Below, in pieces: positions 1 to 9,189 of a stretch of DNA of 49,722 nt. Origin of the DNA: Syntrophobacterales bacterium Delta_02. GTDB taxonomy: Bacteria > Desulfobacterota > Syntrophorhabdia > Syntrophorhabdales > Syntrophorhabdaceae. The stretch lies in NCBI GenBank assembly GCA_001603955.1, contig LVAA01000045.1, positions 1 through 49,722 on the forward strand, written 5' to 3'. The stretch's first letter is position 1, and every line of letters begins with the position of its first letter. Under the pieces are notes generated by a model. The model worked only from the letters and a program-made list of their open reading frames with translations. It did no database searches and had not been told where the DNA came from. Made by a program: the position numbers and the translations under genes.

Positions 1-115
1 ACACAATCATTTAACAAACGAATCTATAATGACGTATCCACGATAGGATTATTTTCTTGTAATGGCTAATAAAATCAAGGAATCATATCAACTGCAGGAG
101 AAAGTGCTTGAATGA
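1..115. other. AT-rich flank with no recognisable gene
   Basis: This short stretch lies downstream of the last gene of the pilus operon. It is AT-rich compared with the genes that follow. I see no convincing reading frame, tRNA or strong hairpin in it. It may hold the end of the pilus transcript, but no clear stem followed by a T-run is visible. Confidence 0.4.
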
Positions 116-916
116 TCATTTCACGTTGTCTCCAGCTGTCTTCTGGGGGGAGGATTTCTGAAGGTCGACATTGAGACTGTAATTTGCGACCCCCCCCTTT
201 CCATCGCTGACCTTCACCTTGATGGTGCGCTGCCTGTAATCACTTTCCTTCAAGTGCCACCTGATCGCTCCGCTCTGGGGATCTATCGTCATGCCCTCGG
301 GGGCATCCTCAAGGGCGTACGACAGCGTATCGCCGTCACTATCGGCACCTTTGACGTGGCAGGAGAATACGTTGCCGTCGAGTTTGATATCCTGTCCCCC
401 GGTCACCCTGGGCGGAGTATTCTGCACCAGGAAATCAAGGATCCGCGATGAACCGGCCCTCCCGTCCTGCAGGGGCGTGATCTTCACCGCAACCCTGTCC
501 CCCCGTTTGAACCCGCTCAGACTGTCGCTTCCGTCACCCGCGGGTTTGCCATTGACGGTCCACTCGTACCGATAGGCAACGTCCGAGTCCTCTGCGCCGG
601 CCGGCCTGCCGATGACAACCCTGACAGTGTCCTTATCGCCTGAGGATTCGAGCTGCAGCCTGGCCTTCCCCATGGCAATGCCTATCGCGTCCAGCGATGT
701 CCCCGATGCCGCTGCGTCGGCCTGTCCGTCACCGACTGCCGTTCCCTCGGAGGGCGGCCTGTCCTGTACCGATGGGCCTCTGCTCAGGAAGTAGTACAGG
801 GCGACGAGGATGGCCAGCACGATGAGAGCCATGACAACAACGACCTTCTTGCTGCCACCCCTTGTGACCGTTGACGGGGTTGGTCTGATGGGTCGTATGG
901 GTCGTCTAGTAGGCAT
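116..916 (-). CDS. membrane-anchored protein with Ig-like/cadherin-like domain, pilus operon
   Basis: Protein of about 266 residues if started at the ATG at 916; a GTG seven codons earlier (937) is also open. It overlaps the stop of the PilX-like gene by 11 bases, so it is probably translationally coupled to it. The N-terminus is basic and proline-rich (repeated RPIRP), followed by one membrane segment at about residues 24-44 and a low-complexity linker. The C-terminal third looks like a putative Ig or cadherin-like fold: a PPRV...G entry, DSDGDTLSY, then VSDGKGG and a final beta-strand. The likely topology is a cytoplasmic N-tail with a periplasmic Ig domain. Such domains usually mediate protein contacts. 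Its position as last gene of the minor-pilin cluster suggests an accessory pilus-assembly role, but I do not recognise a named family. Confidence 0.7.
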   Translation of the reverse strand: MPTRRPIRPIRPTPSTVTRGGSKKVVVVMALIVLAILVALYYFLSRGPSVQDRPPSEGTAVGDGQADAAASGTSLDAIGIAMGKARLQLESSGDKDTVRVVIGRPAGAEDSDVAYRYEWTVNGKPAGDGSDSLSGFKRGDRVAVKITPLQDGRAGSSRILDFLVQNTPPRVTGGQDIKLDGNVFSCHVKGADSDGDTLSYALEDAPEGMTIDPQSGAIRWHLKESDYRQRTIKVKVSDGKGGVANYSLNVDLQKSSPQKTAGDNVK

Positions 917-1556
917 AGAGGACTTCGATATTGGCACGTTCCGTCGTGCTGTTCTGTGGCCTTGCGTCGGTCATAATGGTGTAAAGATAGGGGAAGTGCT
1001 GGACCTTGATAATGCCCGACGCGTCATCCACCACCCCGCTCGCTGTCTCCAGTATGGTGCCTGTTTGGTCGGAGTTCCCCGTGACGGTGTCCACTATCTT
1101 CATGCTCACCACAAAGGGTCTCGTCGAGGTGGAGGTGCCTTTCAGGTTGAAGACGATATCCGAATTAACGGTGGCGTCGCTACCGCTGTCACAGGTCCCT
1201 CCCGGCCAGGTCGAGGTGACGCCTGTCAGCTTGGCTCGGAAACAGGCATCTTTCGTCGTGTCGGCCTGGATCGTCGGCAGGACACTGGGGACCACCATGC
1301 CCGTCACGGCTGCCGAGAGCTCCGTTCCCGATACCACGCGGGGCAGGATATCCTTTGTAAGGATGTCTATGGCGCCGAGAGAGGCCTCTTTTGAACTCTG
1401 GTACTTTCTCTGCAGACCCGAAAGCTCCGACCCTGTCATCGCGTAGTACATGATGGCGGCAAATATCCCTGCAGCGACAGTGACAACGATCAATGCCGAT
1501 ACGAGGGCAACACCGCGGTTCATCCTGTGCCTTTTCATATCACACCGGGCTACCAT
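906..1556 (-). CDS. PilX-like minor pilin
   Basis: About 216 residues. A type IV prepilin-like leader (basic, ending MNRG) is followed by a hydrophobic helix beginning VALVSALIVV, the usual look of PilX N-terminal domains, which often lack the Glu5 of true pilins. Starts at 1556 or 1538 are both possible; 1556 has a purine-rich stretch (GGAAGGGAACAGGA) just upstream and follows the stop of the PilW-like gene by 26 bases. The rest resembles a small pilin globular domain with a Cys pair (DACFRAK, GGTCDSG). In other species PilX works with PilV, PilW and PilY1 to prime pilus assembly at the inner membrane. Its place between the PilW-like and Ig-domain genes fits that role. Confidence 0.75.
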   Translation of the reverse strand: MVARCDMKRHRMNRGVALVSALIVVTVAAGIFAAIMYYAMTGSELSGLQRKYQSSKEASLGAIDILTKDILPRVVSGTELSAAVTGMVVPSVLPTIQADTTKDACFRAKLTGVTSTWPGGTCDSGSDATVNSDIVFNLKGTSTSTRPFVVSMKIVDTVTGNSDQTGTILETASGVVDDASGIIKVQHFPYLYTIMTDARPQNSTTERANIEVLYAY

Positions 1557-1582
1557 TTGTCCTGTTCCCTTCCAATCCCTCT

Positions 1583-2698
1583 CTAGTAAAAGCTCTTCGG
1601 CTTCACTATCAACGTGTATATCTTCCATCGGTAATGACTCCAGTCGGAGCCGAAGCCAGTAAGGTTGACGGTGGTACCCATCGCCGCAGAAGGCCCGACG
1701 GTGACGGGATTGGCTCCACCATATGTGAATCCGCGGTCCAGAATGCCCTCATGCCCGAGTATGTATATCTGCACTTCCTTGACCTGCTCCTTGATGGCGA
1801 GGGCATCCAATCCCGATATGTTGGTCACCGTCTGATCGGGAACTCCATCCAGATTGGTATCAAGTCTGAAAACGACCTGCATATTGGCAACGCATTCAAC
1901 GAGGGGGCACTCCTCCGTCGCCCCTCCCGTCCCCGCAGGTCCATGCTTGACGATGGCCTTGTAGAGGGTCCCCGTGCCTGGAGCGCAGTTGGCATTCGTG
2001 ACAGAAGGTATTTTGACATAATAATCAGCCCTGTTGAAGGGCATGGTCGGAGCGACGCTGTCCTCTATGCCAAAGGCAAGATACCGCTCCCCCGTCGCCG
2101 CAGAGGGTTGGAAGGCGGCATCCAGGGTCGATGTAATGTATTGCAGAGAATAGGCGCCGGAAGAAACGATGAGCTTGGACATTCCTCCCAGGGCCGAGCG
2201 GGGCTTTATGACGATCATGTAGTCCTGCCCGTTCACCATGTCGAGATTGACGTCATTCCAGATGTGAACCGTTGTACCGGTGATGTTCGTCCACTTCCCG
2301 GCGGCGGTGTTCATGCCGACTGCGGGAGACCTGATCACGAGGTAGTCGGAGTTGGCGATGTAATTTGTGAACGCCCCCACGTTATTATTGTGCACGAGGG
2401 CTTTTGGCACGTTGGGAGCGCTGTTGAACTGCTGGGCAGGATCGGCCGTAGCCTCCGTGTATGTCCCGAGGGCACTCGCAAATTCGTCGGGGAGACCAAA
2501 CCCCGCGTTGGACACATCGCTCCTTAGCATCTCCAGCCCGAGAGAAGTCTCAAACTGACTTGTGACGATACCCGCCTGCTGGCGCTGTCCCCTGATAAGA
2601 TCCATGAGGAGCTGACTGTTCATTGCCATGACGATCCCCATGATCACTATGGCAATGAGTATCTCCAGCAAGCTGAACCCTTTCTTGTCGCTCGTCAT
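1583..2698 (-). CDS. PilW-like minor pilin
   Basis: About 371 residues. The ATG at 2698 is chosen because it gives a short leader ending KKG before FSLLEILIAIVIMGIV, with Glu5 present, and because GAGGTG lies 9 bases upstream. A longer open frame to 2782 would overlap pilV and put junk before the leader. The large C-terminal region (about 330 residues, rich in T, N and G, with paired cysteines such as ANCAPG and EECPLVECV) fits PilW, the largest minor pilin. It lies 13 bases after the pilV stop. PilW is expected in the tip or priming complex with PilV, PilX and PilY1. Confidence 0.8.
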   Translation of the reverse strand: MTSDKKGFSLLEILIAIVIMGIVMAMNSQLLMDLIRGQRQQAGIVTSQFETSLGLEMLRSDVSNAGFGLPDEFASALGTYTEATADPAQQFNSAPNVPKALVHNNNVGAFTNYIANSDYLVIRSPAVGMNTAAGKWTNITGTTVHIWNDVNLDMVNGQDYMIVIKPRSALGGMSKLIVSSGAYSLQYITSTLDAAFQPSAATGERYLAFGIEDSVAPTMPFNRADYYVKIPSVTNANCAPGTGTLYKAIVKHGPAGTGGATEECPLVECVANMQVVFRLDTNLDGVPDQTVTNISGLDALAIKEQVKEVQIYILGHEGILDRGFTYGGANPVTVGPSAAMGTTVNLTGFGSDWSHYRWKIYTLIVKPKSFY

Positions 2699-2711
2699 AG
2701 GTCCCTTCACC

Positions 2712-3131
2712 TCATGCATCGGTGCTGATGATCGACGCCGCATCGTGCCGGTGTGCAACGTTCCGATGGTTCCATGTGACACTCACCTGGACCGCTACGG
2801 TCGTCGGTGTCGTCACACCCGTTGCGGCAATGTTATTCACCGTCCAGGTGACAGTATAGGACACATCGATGTTCCGGACTCTCCTGACCTCAGGGGACGT
2901 GATCACGACCACATGATTCTGTACATCACTAAAGCCGGAGTTACGCAGGGTCTCCAGGGTTGACTCGGCGATGCGCATTGCTTCGTTGCGCATCTGGTTG
3001 TCGATATTTATCCTTATGTAGTTTGCCAGCCCGTCGAGCATGGCCATGAGACCGATGGAGAGGACCAGCATCGCGACAAGAAGCTCGATGAGAGTGAAAC
3101 CTTTCCTGTTCTTAGTTACATGCCGCAGCAC
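2712..3131 (-). CDS. PilV-like minor pilin
   Basis: 139 residues from a GTG start at 3131, supported by GGGAGGG seven bases upstream. The leader (MLRHVTKNRKG) precedes FTLIELLVAMLVLSIGLMAML, a classic type III pilin signal with Glu5. The IGLMAMLDGL run after the first helix turns is typical of PilV/GspI proteins. It overlaps the end of the FimT-like gene by 20 bases, so the two are read as one transcript. Expected role: minor pilin incorporated at the pilus tip or initiation complex. Confidence 0.82.
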   Translation of the reverse strand: MLRHVTKNRKGFTLIELLVAMLVLSIGLMAMLDGLANYIRINIDNQMRNEAMRIAESTLETLRNSGFSDVQNHVVVITSPEVRRVRNIDVSYTVTWTVNNIAATGVTTPTTVAVQVSVTWNHRNVAHRHDAASIISTDA

Positions 3132-3675
3132 TGCACCCTCCCGCTACTCCGCTATACTGTCCCATTCTGATCCTCGTGGGCGTGACGACCATGCAGTTCG
3201 TACTGGGACTGAGGTTCGTCGAGGGTATACAGATCGCGCCTCCCGACACGTTCAGCAATCCCGTCGCGATGCCGCGGGAATCGAAGGTGACCTGGTTGTT
3301 TGTAAAGGCTCCAGCCTGAACCTCGATGGCTTCCATCCCGGGATCGGTGTTGGACCACGTGAAGGGGATTATGGCCGTCCTCGCGAGCCGTATCGTATCC
3401 GTGGCCCCTGCGTTGTTGGTGTTGTTCCCGTCGGTGTCCTCCACCACGCGGTACTGATTGCCGGCAAGCCCGAACTCCACGAAATGTGTCCGGTTCGTGT
3501 TCATCGCCATGATCCTCGTGTTCATGATGTCATTGTAGATCCGTATCGTCTGGTTCCGGATCCTGTTCTTCCTTACGAAACCGGACATGTTCGGGGCGGC
3601 GATGGCGGCAAGGATCCCAACAATGGCGATGACTATAAGAAACTCGATGAGTGTAAAACCCCTGCGATCTCTCAT
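3112..3675 (-). CDS. FimT/GspH-type minor pilin
   Basis: 187 residues. The leader MRDRRG precedes FTLIEFLIVIAIVGILAAIAAPN, with Glu5. The following segment (NRIRNQTIRIYNDIMNTRIMAMNTNRTHFVEF) matches the GspH/FimT pattern of a helix running into a beta-sheet domain. The C-terminus has the Cys pairs seen in FimT-like proteins (AICIPS, NCMVV, GGCSAAACN). The start overlaps the pilY1 stop in an ATGA arrangement. FimT/FimU proteins act as tip pilins, and FimT in some species binds DNA for uptake; whether that applies here cannot be told. Confidence 0.85.
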   Translation of the reverse strand: MRDRRGFTLIEFLIVIAIVGILAAIAAPNMSGFVRKNRIRNQTIRIYNDIMNTRIMAMNTNRTHFVEFGLAGNQYRVVEDTDGNNTNNAGATDTIRLARTAIIPFTWSNTDPGMEAIEVQAGAFTNNQVTFDSRGIATGLLNVSGGAICIPSTNLSPSTNCMVVTPTRIRMGQYSGVAGGCSAAACN

Positions 3676-6600
3676 TTTTCCTTCATATGGAGTATTTTCC
3701 TCAACGGTTTCGGAGGACCCAGAAGCGAGAAGCCTCCACCGATGTTCACGCCTTGACCGACCGCCATCGCTTTTCCACCCGCAACCGTCAGGGCCGACCC
3801 GCCGCTTGTCGTCTTCAGGATCGGTGTCGCTATCTGGCCCGTTGAGAGCTGCGTGACGACCATGCCCGACAGGGCCGCGAGCGGGGGAGCACCGCCGTTA
3901 TTATACCAGACCGCCCACAGGTAAGTATACCCTCCCATCGAACAGACGTCAGTAGATGGGGAACTTGTCAGAAAATAGACCACACCGTTGTATGAAGCCA
4001 CCGGCTGGGCCAGGACACGGTGTGCTTTGTAGCCCGAATCGGGTGCCGGAAAGTTGATGTACCAGCCTAGTGCCGTGGAAGCGAGAGAGGACGACGAACC
4101 TGTCTGGTTCTGGAGGTCCCCCACGGTGCGAGTCGTCGTGCACGTCGGGTTCATCATATTCGTGGATGACATGTAACAGGGCTCGATTATGCCGTAAAAT
4201 GCCTGCTGGCTATCGGGGTCGTCGATTGTCGCCCCATCGTCAAGACGGTAGTAATATCTTCCCGTACCGAAGTAGAGCCAGAGCTTCCCGTTCTTGCGGT
4301 CCTGCAGCTTGGTGAGACTCGTCGTGACGGGACCCACGTTGTCTATGACGGTACTCACGACCCAGTTCGTCGGATTTGTATCGTTTCGCGTCATGAGACG
4401 GACGACACCGCCCTTTGTCCACGTCAACCCGTCCTTCTTGGCATATCCCATGTAGATCACATCGTCCGAGTACGGCGTGGCACCCGATGCGTTCGGGTTA
4501 CCCCTATCCACGTCGAAGGAAGAATTGACCAGGCTGGCACCAAAGGCGTTCGTGATCCCCGTGTCGATGACGGTCACCGCCGCCTGCGGGCCGCTCAAGA
4601 GGTCAAGGACGAAGAACTTCAGGTTCTGGTCAGAGGAACCCATGAACTGGTGGTAGGTCGTATTTATGGGACCGGTGGGACCGCTGGCAAAGACAGCAAA
4701 CCATTTTCCGTTGTACGCGGGATCACCTATCCGTACGATGGCGGGGCCCGTCGTCGAAAAACCGAGGTCGTCCCTCGAAAACTCCCAGAGCAATGTGGGA
4801 TTCGTGGGATCCGTTATGTCAAAGGCAAAGTATGAGGAATACCCGACACCCGCAATGGGCGTCTTCACGCAGTCGCTTGTCGTGCTGCAGCTCGATGTGC
4901 TGTCGCGGCAGGCTCCCCCCATACCCATCCCGCCGATAAGGATGGTTTTCCAGCTCGAGCGTGTCTTCGTGTAGTTCGGATCCTGGCTCAAAGACCCGCC
5001 GGCGTTGACGCTGGCGTCAACGATCACCACGGGCTGATTCACGTAGTAGACATGGCAGTAGTCAGTGTTCATGAGGTAGTTGAGATAGGGCAGCGTTCCT
5101 TTCGGCACGTAGGCCCATCTTTCGGTACCAAGGGGCACATCGACGGTCTCCAACCGTGCGGCCTCATTGGCCGACAGGTTGGTGAAGGTGAGTTTTCCCA
5201 ATTCGAAGGCGTGGAGCATGCCGTCATTGGCACCCACGAATGCCATTCCCCTTTGCTTGTAGGTGCCCGTCGCGTTGCCCGAGGCATCGACATCGTTCAC
5301 GTACTGATAGTACGTCCGGTCATTGTACCCTTCCGACGGATAGAGGTGGTAGGAATTCAGAGGGAACGAAGCCTTGAGCCTGGGCGTGGACGAAACGATG
5401 TCGCCCAGTTTCCAGACGTTCGTACCCGACGAACCGGAATAAGAGGTGGTCACCGTCCTGTTGCGGTAACCCGTAATGTCGTAACCGTGTACGTAATTGA
5501 CGATGTTCTGTGCCGTTGTGGGGTCTCCCGACGCCTGAAGATAGGTCTGCAGGGTCCCGTTGGAGGCAGCCTCTGAAGCGCTGAAACTGATACGGTTCAC
5601 CCCGTCAACACTGGTATAGATGGTGCGCGGTGATGTCGCCAGGTCCCTGGCCCACAGTATGATGCCCGCTTCCCAGAGGTTGTTCGTTTCGTCAAGCTCG
5701 ACGGGGGAGGGGATGTCTTCCGTCCCTTTCTGCGCGCTCGCGTTGGTCTGGTACCTCCTGACCCTTGTCTTGCCGAGACCCGTGTCGAATTCGTATTCGA
5801 TAATGTCGTCGCTGTAAATATCGAGGATATTGTTACGCGCCGTGTCCTCCCTGATGGTACTGTTGCCTATCTGGGGGTCAATATAGTACCAGAGGTTCTG
5901 CATCTCTCCGGTCCAGTCTATCTCCGCATCGTCAAACATCCGCTTCGGAAAAAAGAAGGCCTGCAGGATGTTGGCGCCACTGCCTTCGGAAGAGGCCAAA
6001 ACCGACGCCGCCGTTCCGGAAGAGGCGCGCCGGAGCATGTCGAGCAGGGCGGCCTCAAGCTGGCTCGCGAGTTGACTCCCGTCATCGGCTTCGAAATAGT
6101 TGTAGGGAAGGTTGGTCTTGCTCTTGTCCCATTCGACGCATTGCGCATCCCACCGCGTTGGGTAATCGCACTGGGTCAGGGGGAAATCGATACTGAGACT
6201 GTTCGTCGACGGCCAGGTCGTGTAGGGATAGGGAAAGGTATCGGTGGTGGTATAGTCAAATCCGCCAAACATGGCCGTAGCCTTCATGGCCCTCTTTCCA
6301 TCCGCGTCAGCCCCGAAGGCGTAAACAGTGTAGGTCGTTACGTTCTGATCCCCTTCGAGCTCGGACCGAAGGTCGGTGGTGCGCATGGTATGCGCCACCC
6401 GCATGGGATCAACACTGCCGTTCCACGCCCCGTCGGAGATGAGAAGGACGAATCCCTTGCGGCACCATATGGGCGTCGAACCGGTACCGGAACCGTCATA
6501 ATAGGGGTCTTTCAATCCATTGCCCTTGCCAAGAGCGGCAACGTTGCTGGCATAGCTGTGGTCATTGCTCTGAACGTAGAAATCGTAGGCTTCCCACATG

Positions 6601-7451
6601 GCTTCGCCCGTCGGCGTTCCGTTGTATGGCACCTCGTTATTGATGGAGGCAATAAGCGTGCTCAAGGGCTGGTCCTTGCCGGAACGTATCACACCATACC
6701 TGTTCCAAACTCCCGTGCCGGTGGAATAGACCATGAACTCCATATGCGCCTTGTCGTAGAAATGCTGGACAACACCTTCTATCACTGTGGTTGAAGGCAC
6801 GTCGACAAAGACGCTGTGATTTGACGCACCGTTGAGCACGCAGGTACCGCCATAGTTTACGATACTCAGTTTCCGATTGTCGGTGACATTTGCCGTGATC
6901 GTGTACTGGCAATGATTGATACTGTCCCTGATGACATACTTGGCCCCCTCGCTTTCCAGCTGAGTCGCGCCCGTATTGGTCCTGCCCCCGGTCAGGGCCC
7001 GCCTTGCCACATCGATCCTCGTGGCCGTGACCCAGTTCAGGAAGTTGCCCGAAATGCACGTGGGACCGGTCCCGATCCGGTTCGGTTCTGTCGCGTCCGT
7101 CGCGCAGGAACTCTCATAGTACTTGCTGGAACCCGCTGCATAATATTTTGTCGGCTCGAAAAGACCGTAGTAATCACGAGTGTTGTCGTACCGCTTGGAG
7201 TAGTTGCTGGAGGTACTGATGTAGGAAGTACCGCAATCAGCCACATCGCCGCTGTAGGAACCAAAGTTTTCAGGAAGATAGGCGGGAAACTGCATACTTC
7301 CCGAGAAGTCCATAACGATCAGGATATTGGGCTTGACCGCGTTGCTCGAGAATATCGGGTTGACGCAATAATCGTTGTTGGTCGCCCCATGGGAAAGGAC
7401 AACGGTCCCCAGGACCATAAGACAAACGAGGATGAAAGAGGTCTTTCGCAT
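3672..7451 (-). CDS. pilY1: PilY1-like pilus tip adhesin with VWA domain
   Basis: 1259 residues, close to the usual 1100-1300 for PilY1. A signal peptide (about residues 1-22, ending SHGA) is followed by a von Willebrand A-like region with a MIDAS motif DFSGSM at 48-53. The second half has the PilC/PilY1 beta-propeller signature: GMAFVGANDGMLHAF, then GTERWAYVPK, LIGGMGMGG and FAFDITDPTNP. PilY1 sits at the pilus tip, binds calcium, primes assembly with the minor pilins, and mediates adhesion or surface sensing. The gene follows the prepilin peptidase by 9 bases and its stop overlaps the next start. The VWA domain is rich in Y, S and N. No truncation is seen. Confidence 0.93.
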   Translation of the reverse strand: MRKTSFILVCLMVLGTVVLSHGATNNDYCVNPIFSSNAVKPNILIVMDFSGSMQFPAYLPENFGSYSGDVADCGTSYISTSSNYSKRYDNTRDYYGLFEPTKYYAAGSSKYYESSCATDATEPNRIGTGPTCISGNFLNWVTATRIDVARRALTGGRTNTGATQLESEGAKYVIRDSINHCQYTITANVTDNRKLSIVNYGGTCVLNGASNHSVFVDVPSTTVIEGVVQHFYDKAHMEFMVYSTGTGVWNRYGVIRSGKDQPLSTLIASINNEVPYNGTPTGEAMWEAYDFYVQSNDHSYASNVAALGKGNGLKDPYYDGSGTGSTPIWCRKGFVLLISDGAWNGSVDPMRVAHTMRTTDLRSELEGDQNVTTYTVYAFGADADGKRAMKATAMFGGFDYTTTDTFPYPYTTWPSTNSLSIDFPLTQCDYPTRWDAQCVEWDKSKTNLPYNYFEADDGSQLASQLEAALLDMLRRASSGTAASVLASSEGSGANILQAFFFPKRMFDDAEIDWTGEMQNLWYYIDPQIGNSTIREDTARNNILDIYSDDIIEYEFDTGLGKTRVRRYQTNASAQKGTEDIPSPVELDETNNLWEAGIILWARDLATSPRTIYTSVDGVNRISFSASEAASNGTLQTYLQASGDPTTAQNIVNYVHGYDITGYRNRTVTTSYSGSSGTNVWKLGDIVSSTPRLKASFPLNSYHLYPSEGYNDRTYYQYVNDVDASGNATGTYKQRGMAFVGANDGMLHAFELGKLTFTNLSANEAARLETVDVPLGTERWAYVPKGTLPYLNYLMNTDYCHVYYVNQPVVIVDASVNAGGSLSQDPNYTKTRSSWKTILIGGMGMGGACRDSTSSCSTTSDCVKTPIAGVGYSSYFAFDITDPTNPTLLWEFSRDDLGFSTTGPAIVRIGDPAYNGKWFAVFASGPTGPINTTYHQFMGSSDQNLKFFVLDLLSGPQAAVTVIDTGITNAFGASLVNSSFDVDRGNPNASGATPYSDDVIYMGYAKKDGLTWTKGGVVRLMTRNDTNPTNWVVSTVIDNVGPVTTSLTKLQDRKNGKLWLYFGTGRYYYRLDDGATIDDPDSQQAFYGIIEPCYMSSTNMMNPTCTTTRTVGDLQNQTGSSSSLASTALGWYINFPAPDSGYKAHRVLAQPVASYNGVVYFLTSSPSTDVCSMGGYTYLWAVWYNNGGAPPLAALSGMVVTQLSTGQIATPILKTTSGGSALTVAGGKAMAVGQGVNIGGGFSLLGPPKPLRKILHMKEK

Positions 7452-7460
7452 CTATCTCTC

Positions 7461-8255
7461 CTATCGCTTGAGCAAGAGTTCGTTTACCGCGTGGATCACC
7501 CCGGGACCCATGAAAAGATACAAGACGGCACACAAGGAGAGGAATGGACCGAAGGGAATGGCGTACTTGCCACCCTCTTCCTTGCCCTTCATGAGCATCA
7601 GGGGAATACCGACCAGGGTGCCCACAACGGAACCGCCTATCAGGGAAAAAAGCACTCCCTTGAGCCCGCTGAAGGAACCGATCATGGCGAGAAGCTTGAT
7701 ATCGCCGCCGCCCATGCCTTCCCGCTTGGTGATCAACTGATAGCCGTAGGCGATGACGAAGAGGACGCCGCCGCCGATAAGCACGCCCCAGACGGCCTCC
7801 ATCACGTGGAAACCGGGTCTCACAAAGGATATGATCAATCCCGCGACCATGCCCCCGACGCTGAGTATGTCGGGGATGATCTGGAAATCATAGTCAATGA
7901 AGGAAACGACGATGAGGATCGCCGCGAAGAACATCTGGATGAAGAACTCGTAGGAAAGCCCCCACCTGCGATAGATCATCATGAAGATGACCGCGGTTAT
8001 GAGCTCGACAAGGAAGTAGCGGAAGGAGATCCTTGCCCCGCAATCCCTGCACTTGCCCCTCAGGATAAGATAGCTCACGAGGGGGATATTGTCATAGAAC
8101 CTTACGGGTTTTTCACACGCGGGGCATGCAGATGAAGGCTGGATGATCGATTTCTTTCTGGGGATCCTGTAAATGCAGACGTTAAGAAAACTGCCGATGA
8201 CCGCTCCGAAAACAAAAACGATTATTAGATGTAGGGTATGCATCGTCTCTTGCAC
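7461..8255 (-). CDS. pilD: type IV prepilin peptidase/N-methyltransferase
   Basis: 264 residues from a GTG at 8255 that abuts the previous stop (TGAGTG); an ATG four codons on (8243) is an alternative. An inner-membrane aspartic peptidase that removes the leader of every pilin in this operon and methylates the new N-terminus. The N-terminal methyltransferase-type domain has the zinc-type cysteines CPAC (44-47) and C69-X2-C72. The catalytic aspartates are in FIDYD (D121 and/or D123) and GGGD-IK (D185). About seven further membrane segments are present. Its presence inside the pilin operon supplies the processing enzyme for the whole cluster. Confidence 0.95.
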   Translation of the reverse strand: MQETMHTLHLIIVFVFGAVIGSFLNVCIYRIPRKKSIIQPSSACPACEKPVRFYDNIPLVSYLILRGKCRDCGARISFRYFLVELITAVIFMMIYRRWGLSYEFFIQMFFAAILIVVSFIDYDFQIIPDILSVGGMVAGLIISFVRPGFHVMEAVWGVLIGGGVLFVIAYGYQLITKREGMGGGDIKLLAMIGSFSGLKGVLFSLIGGSVVGTLVGIPLMLMKGKEEGGKYAIPFGPFLSLCAVLYLFMGPGVIHAVNELLLKR

Positions 8256-8627
8256 TCACTTTACGTTTGCCAAAACCCCGTTCTCATCAATGGTCCAGGT
8301 ATCGTCGCATATCCCGTCGTTGTTGAGGTCGCCGTTTGCCTCGGCCAGGAACCGGGTCGAACTGGCATAACGTATCCTGAAATGATATTTCTTTGTCTTT
8401 TGCTTCCAGTTGACGAGCTGACTGGCATCCGTCGTATATGATCCGTACTGTGATCTGTGAACCTCTTCCGCCTCTCTGATGCACTCCAACTGGGTCCTCA
8501 CTTTGACCTGTTCTGTCTTTTTGCCACGCATCGCATACATAGGAAGCGCAATCAGCACTATAATACAGACAATAACGGTGCCTATGAGCAACTCTAATAG
8601 AGTAAAACCTTTTCTGTCTAGGGTCAT
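8256..8627 (-). CDS. second type IV pilin-like protein
   Basis: About 123 residues from the ATG at 8627; the frame is open further up but would run into pilA. The leader MTLDRKG precedes FTLLELLIGTVIVCIIVLIALPMYAMRGKK, with Glu5. The short globular part contains YGSYTTDASQL and a C-terminal segment with NGDLNNDGICDDTWTIDENG, a pattern seen in small PilE-like pilins. It follows pilA across a strong hairpin and abuts the peptidase gene. The D/N-rich tail could bind a metal ion (inference). It may be a minor pilin made at lower level than PilA. Confidence 0.85.
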   Translation of the reverse strand: MTLDRKGFTLLELLIGTVIVCIIVLIALPMYAMRGKKTEQVKVRTQLECIREAEEVHRSQYGSYTTDASQLVNWKQKTKKYHFRIRYASSTRFLAEANGDLNNDGICDDTWTIDENGVLANVK

Positions 8628-8633
8628 TCTGTC

Positions 8634-8660
8634 AAGAGGGGGCCTAACGGGCCCCCTCTT
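8634..8660 (-). terminator. strong hairpin between pilA and the second pilin (attenuator-like)
   Basis: A perfect 11-base-pair inverted repeat: arms 8634-8644 and 8650-8660, loop TAACG. It lies 16 bases after the pilA stop and ends six bases before the next start codon. No T-run follows on the minus strand, so it is not a textbook terminator. It could stabilise the pilA mRNA end and lower expression of downstream genes, a common way to make far more major pilin than accessory proteins. Confidence 0.65.
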
Positions 8661-8676
8661 CTCACTCAAGTTGTCT

Positions 8677-9114
8677 TTAGTTCTTTGGTATGTACTTGCT
8701 ATCAACGGTACCACTCCATGTCCACGACTGCAGGTTTGCGTCGCCTGCCGTCAATACCAGAGTACCAGTTACACCGGATATATTGGCAACCGTCCATGTA
8801 ATGGTAGAATTTGTACCCGCAGCCAGGAAATTTACAGCGGCCGTACCATATTTCGTGGGAACCGTAACACCGAGATTTGTTTGTATGGCGGCCGCATCCA
8901 TTGCTGTATCTGCCGGAGCAGCCTGCTCAGAGAACCATGTGATGAGGCCGGTCTTGATCGAGCCCATCGCATTTGTACACTCCGTCAAACGTGCCTTCCT
9001 CGTGTAGTCCATGTACGCCGGAAGTGCTATCGCCGCGAGGATGCCGATGATGGCGATAACGATGAGAAGCTCGATCAACGTAAAACCTTTTTTGTTCCTG
9101 TGAAGCTTTACCAT
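8677..9114 (-). CDS. pilA: major type IV pilin
   Basis: 145 residues. A ten-residue leader ([10 protein letters not shown]) precedes [24 protein letters not shown], the canonical N-methylated pilin helix with Glu5. The mature protein is about 135 residues with a compact C-terminal domain rich in T, A and G and ending SKYIPKN. A single cysteine (TECTNAM) follows the helix, so no C-terminal disulfide loop is expected. A very strong ribosome site (AGGAGGTG) and its place as first gene of the operon support its being the major subunit. Processing by the peptidase encoded two genes on is expected. Confidence 0.95.
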   Translation of the reverse strand: MVKLHRNKKGFTLIELLIVIAIIGILAAIALPAYMDYTRKARLTECTNAMGSIKTGLITWFSEQAAPADTAMDAAAIQTNLGVTVPTKYGTAAVNFLAAGTNSTITWTVANISGVTGTLVLTAGDANLQSWTWSGTVDSKYIPKN

Positions 9115-9161
9115 ACTACACCTCCTGAGAATTATGTAAGTTAGTAATTCTAATTATCGGT

Positions 9162-9189
9162 AGTTTAGCATAACCGTTAACGATGTAAA
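9162..9189 (-). promoter_or_regulatory. candidate pilA promoter
   Basis: On the minus strand TTTACA (9184-9189) and TAAACT (9162-9167) are separated by 16 bases, and the -10 lies about 48 bases before the pilA start. The region is AT-rich. I saw no good GG/GC sigma-54 pair, which drives pilA in some proteobacteria. Sequence match is moderate. Confidence 0.4.
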
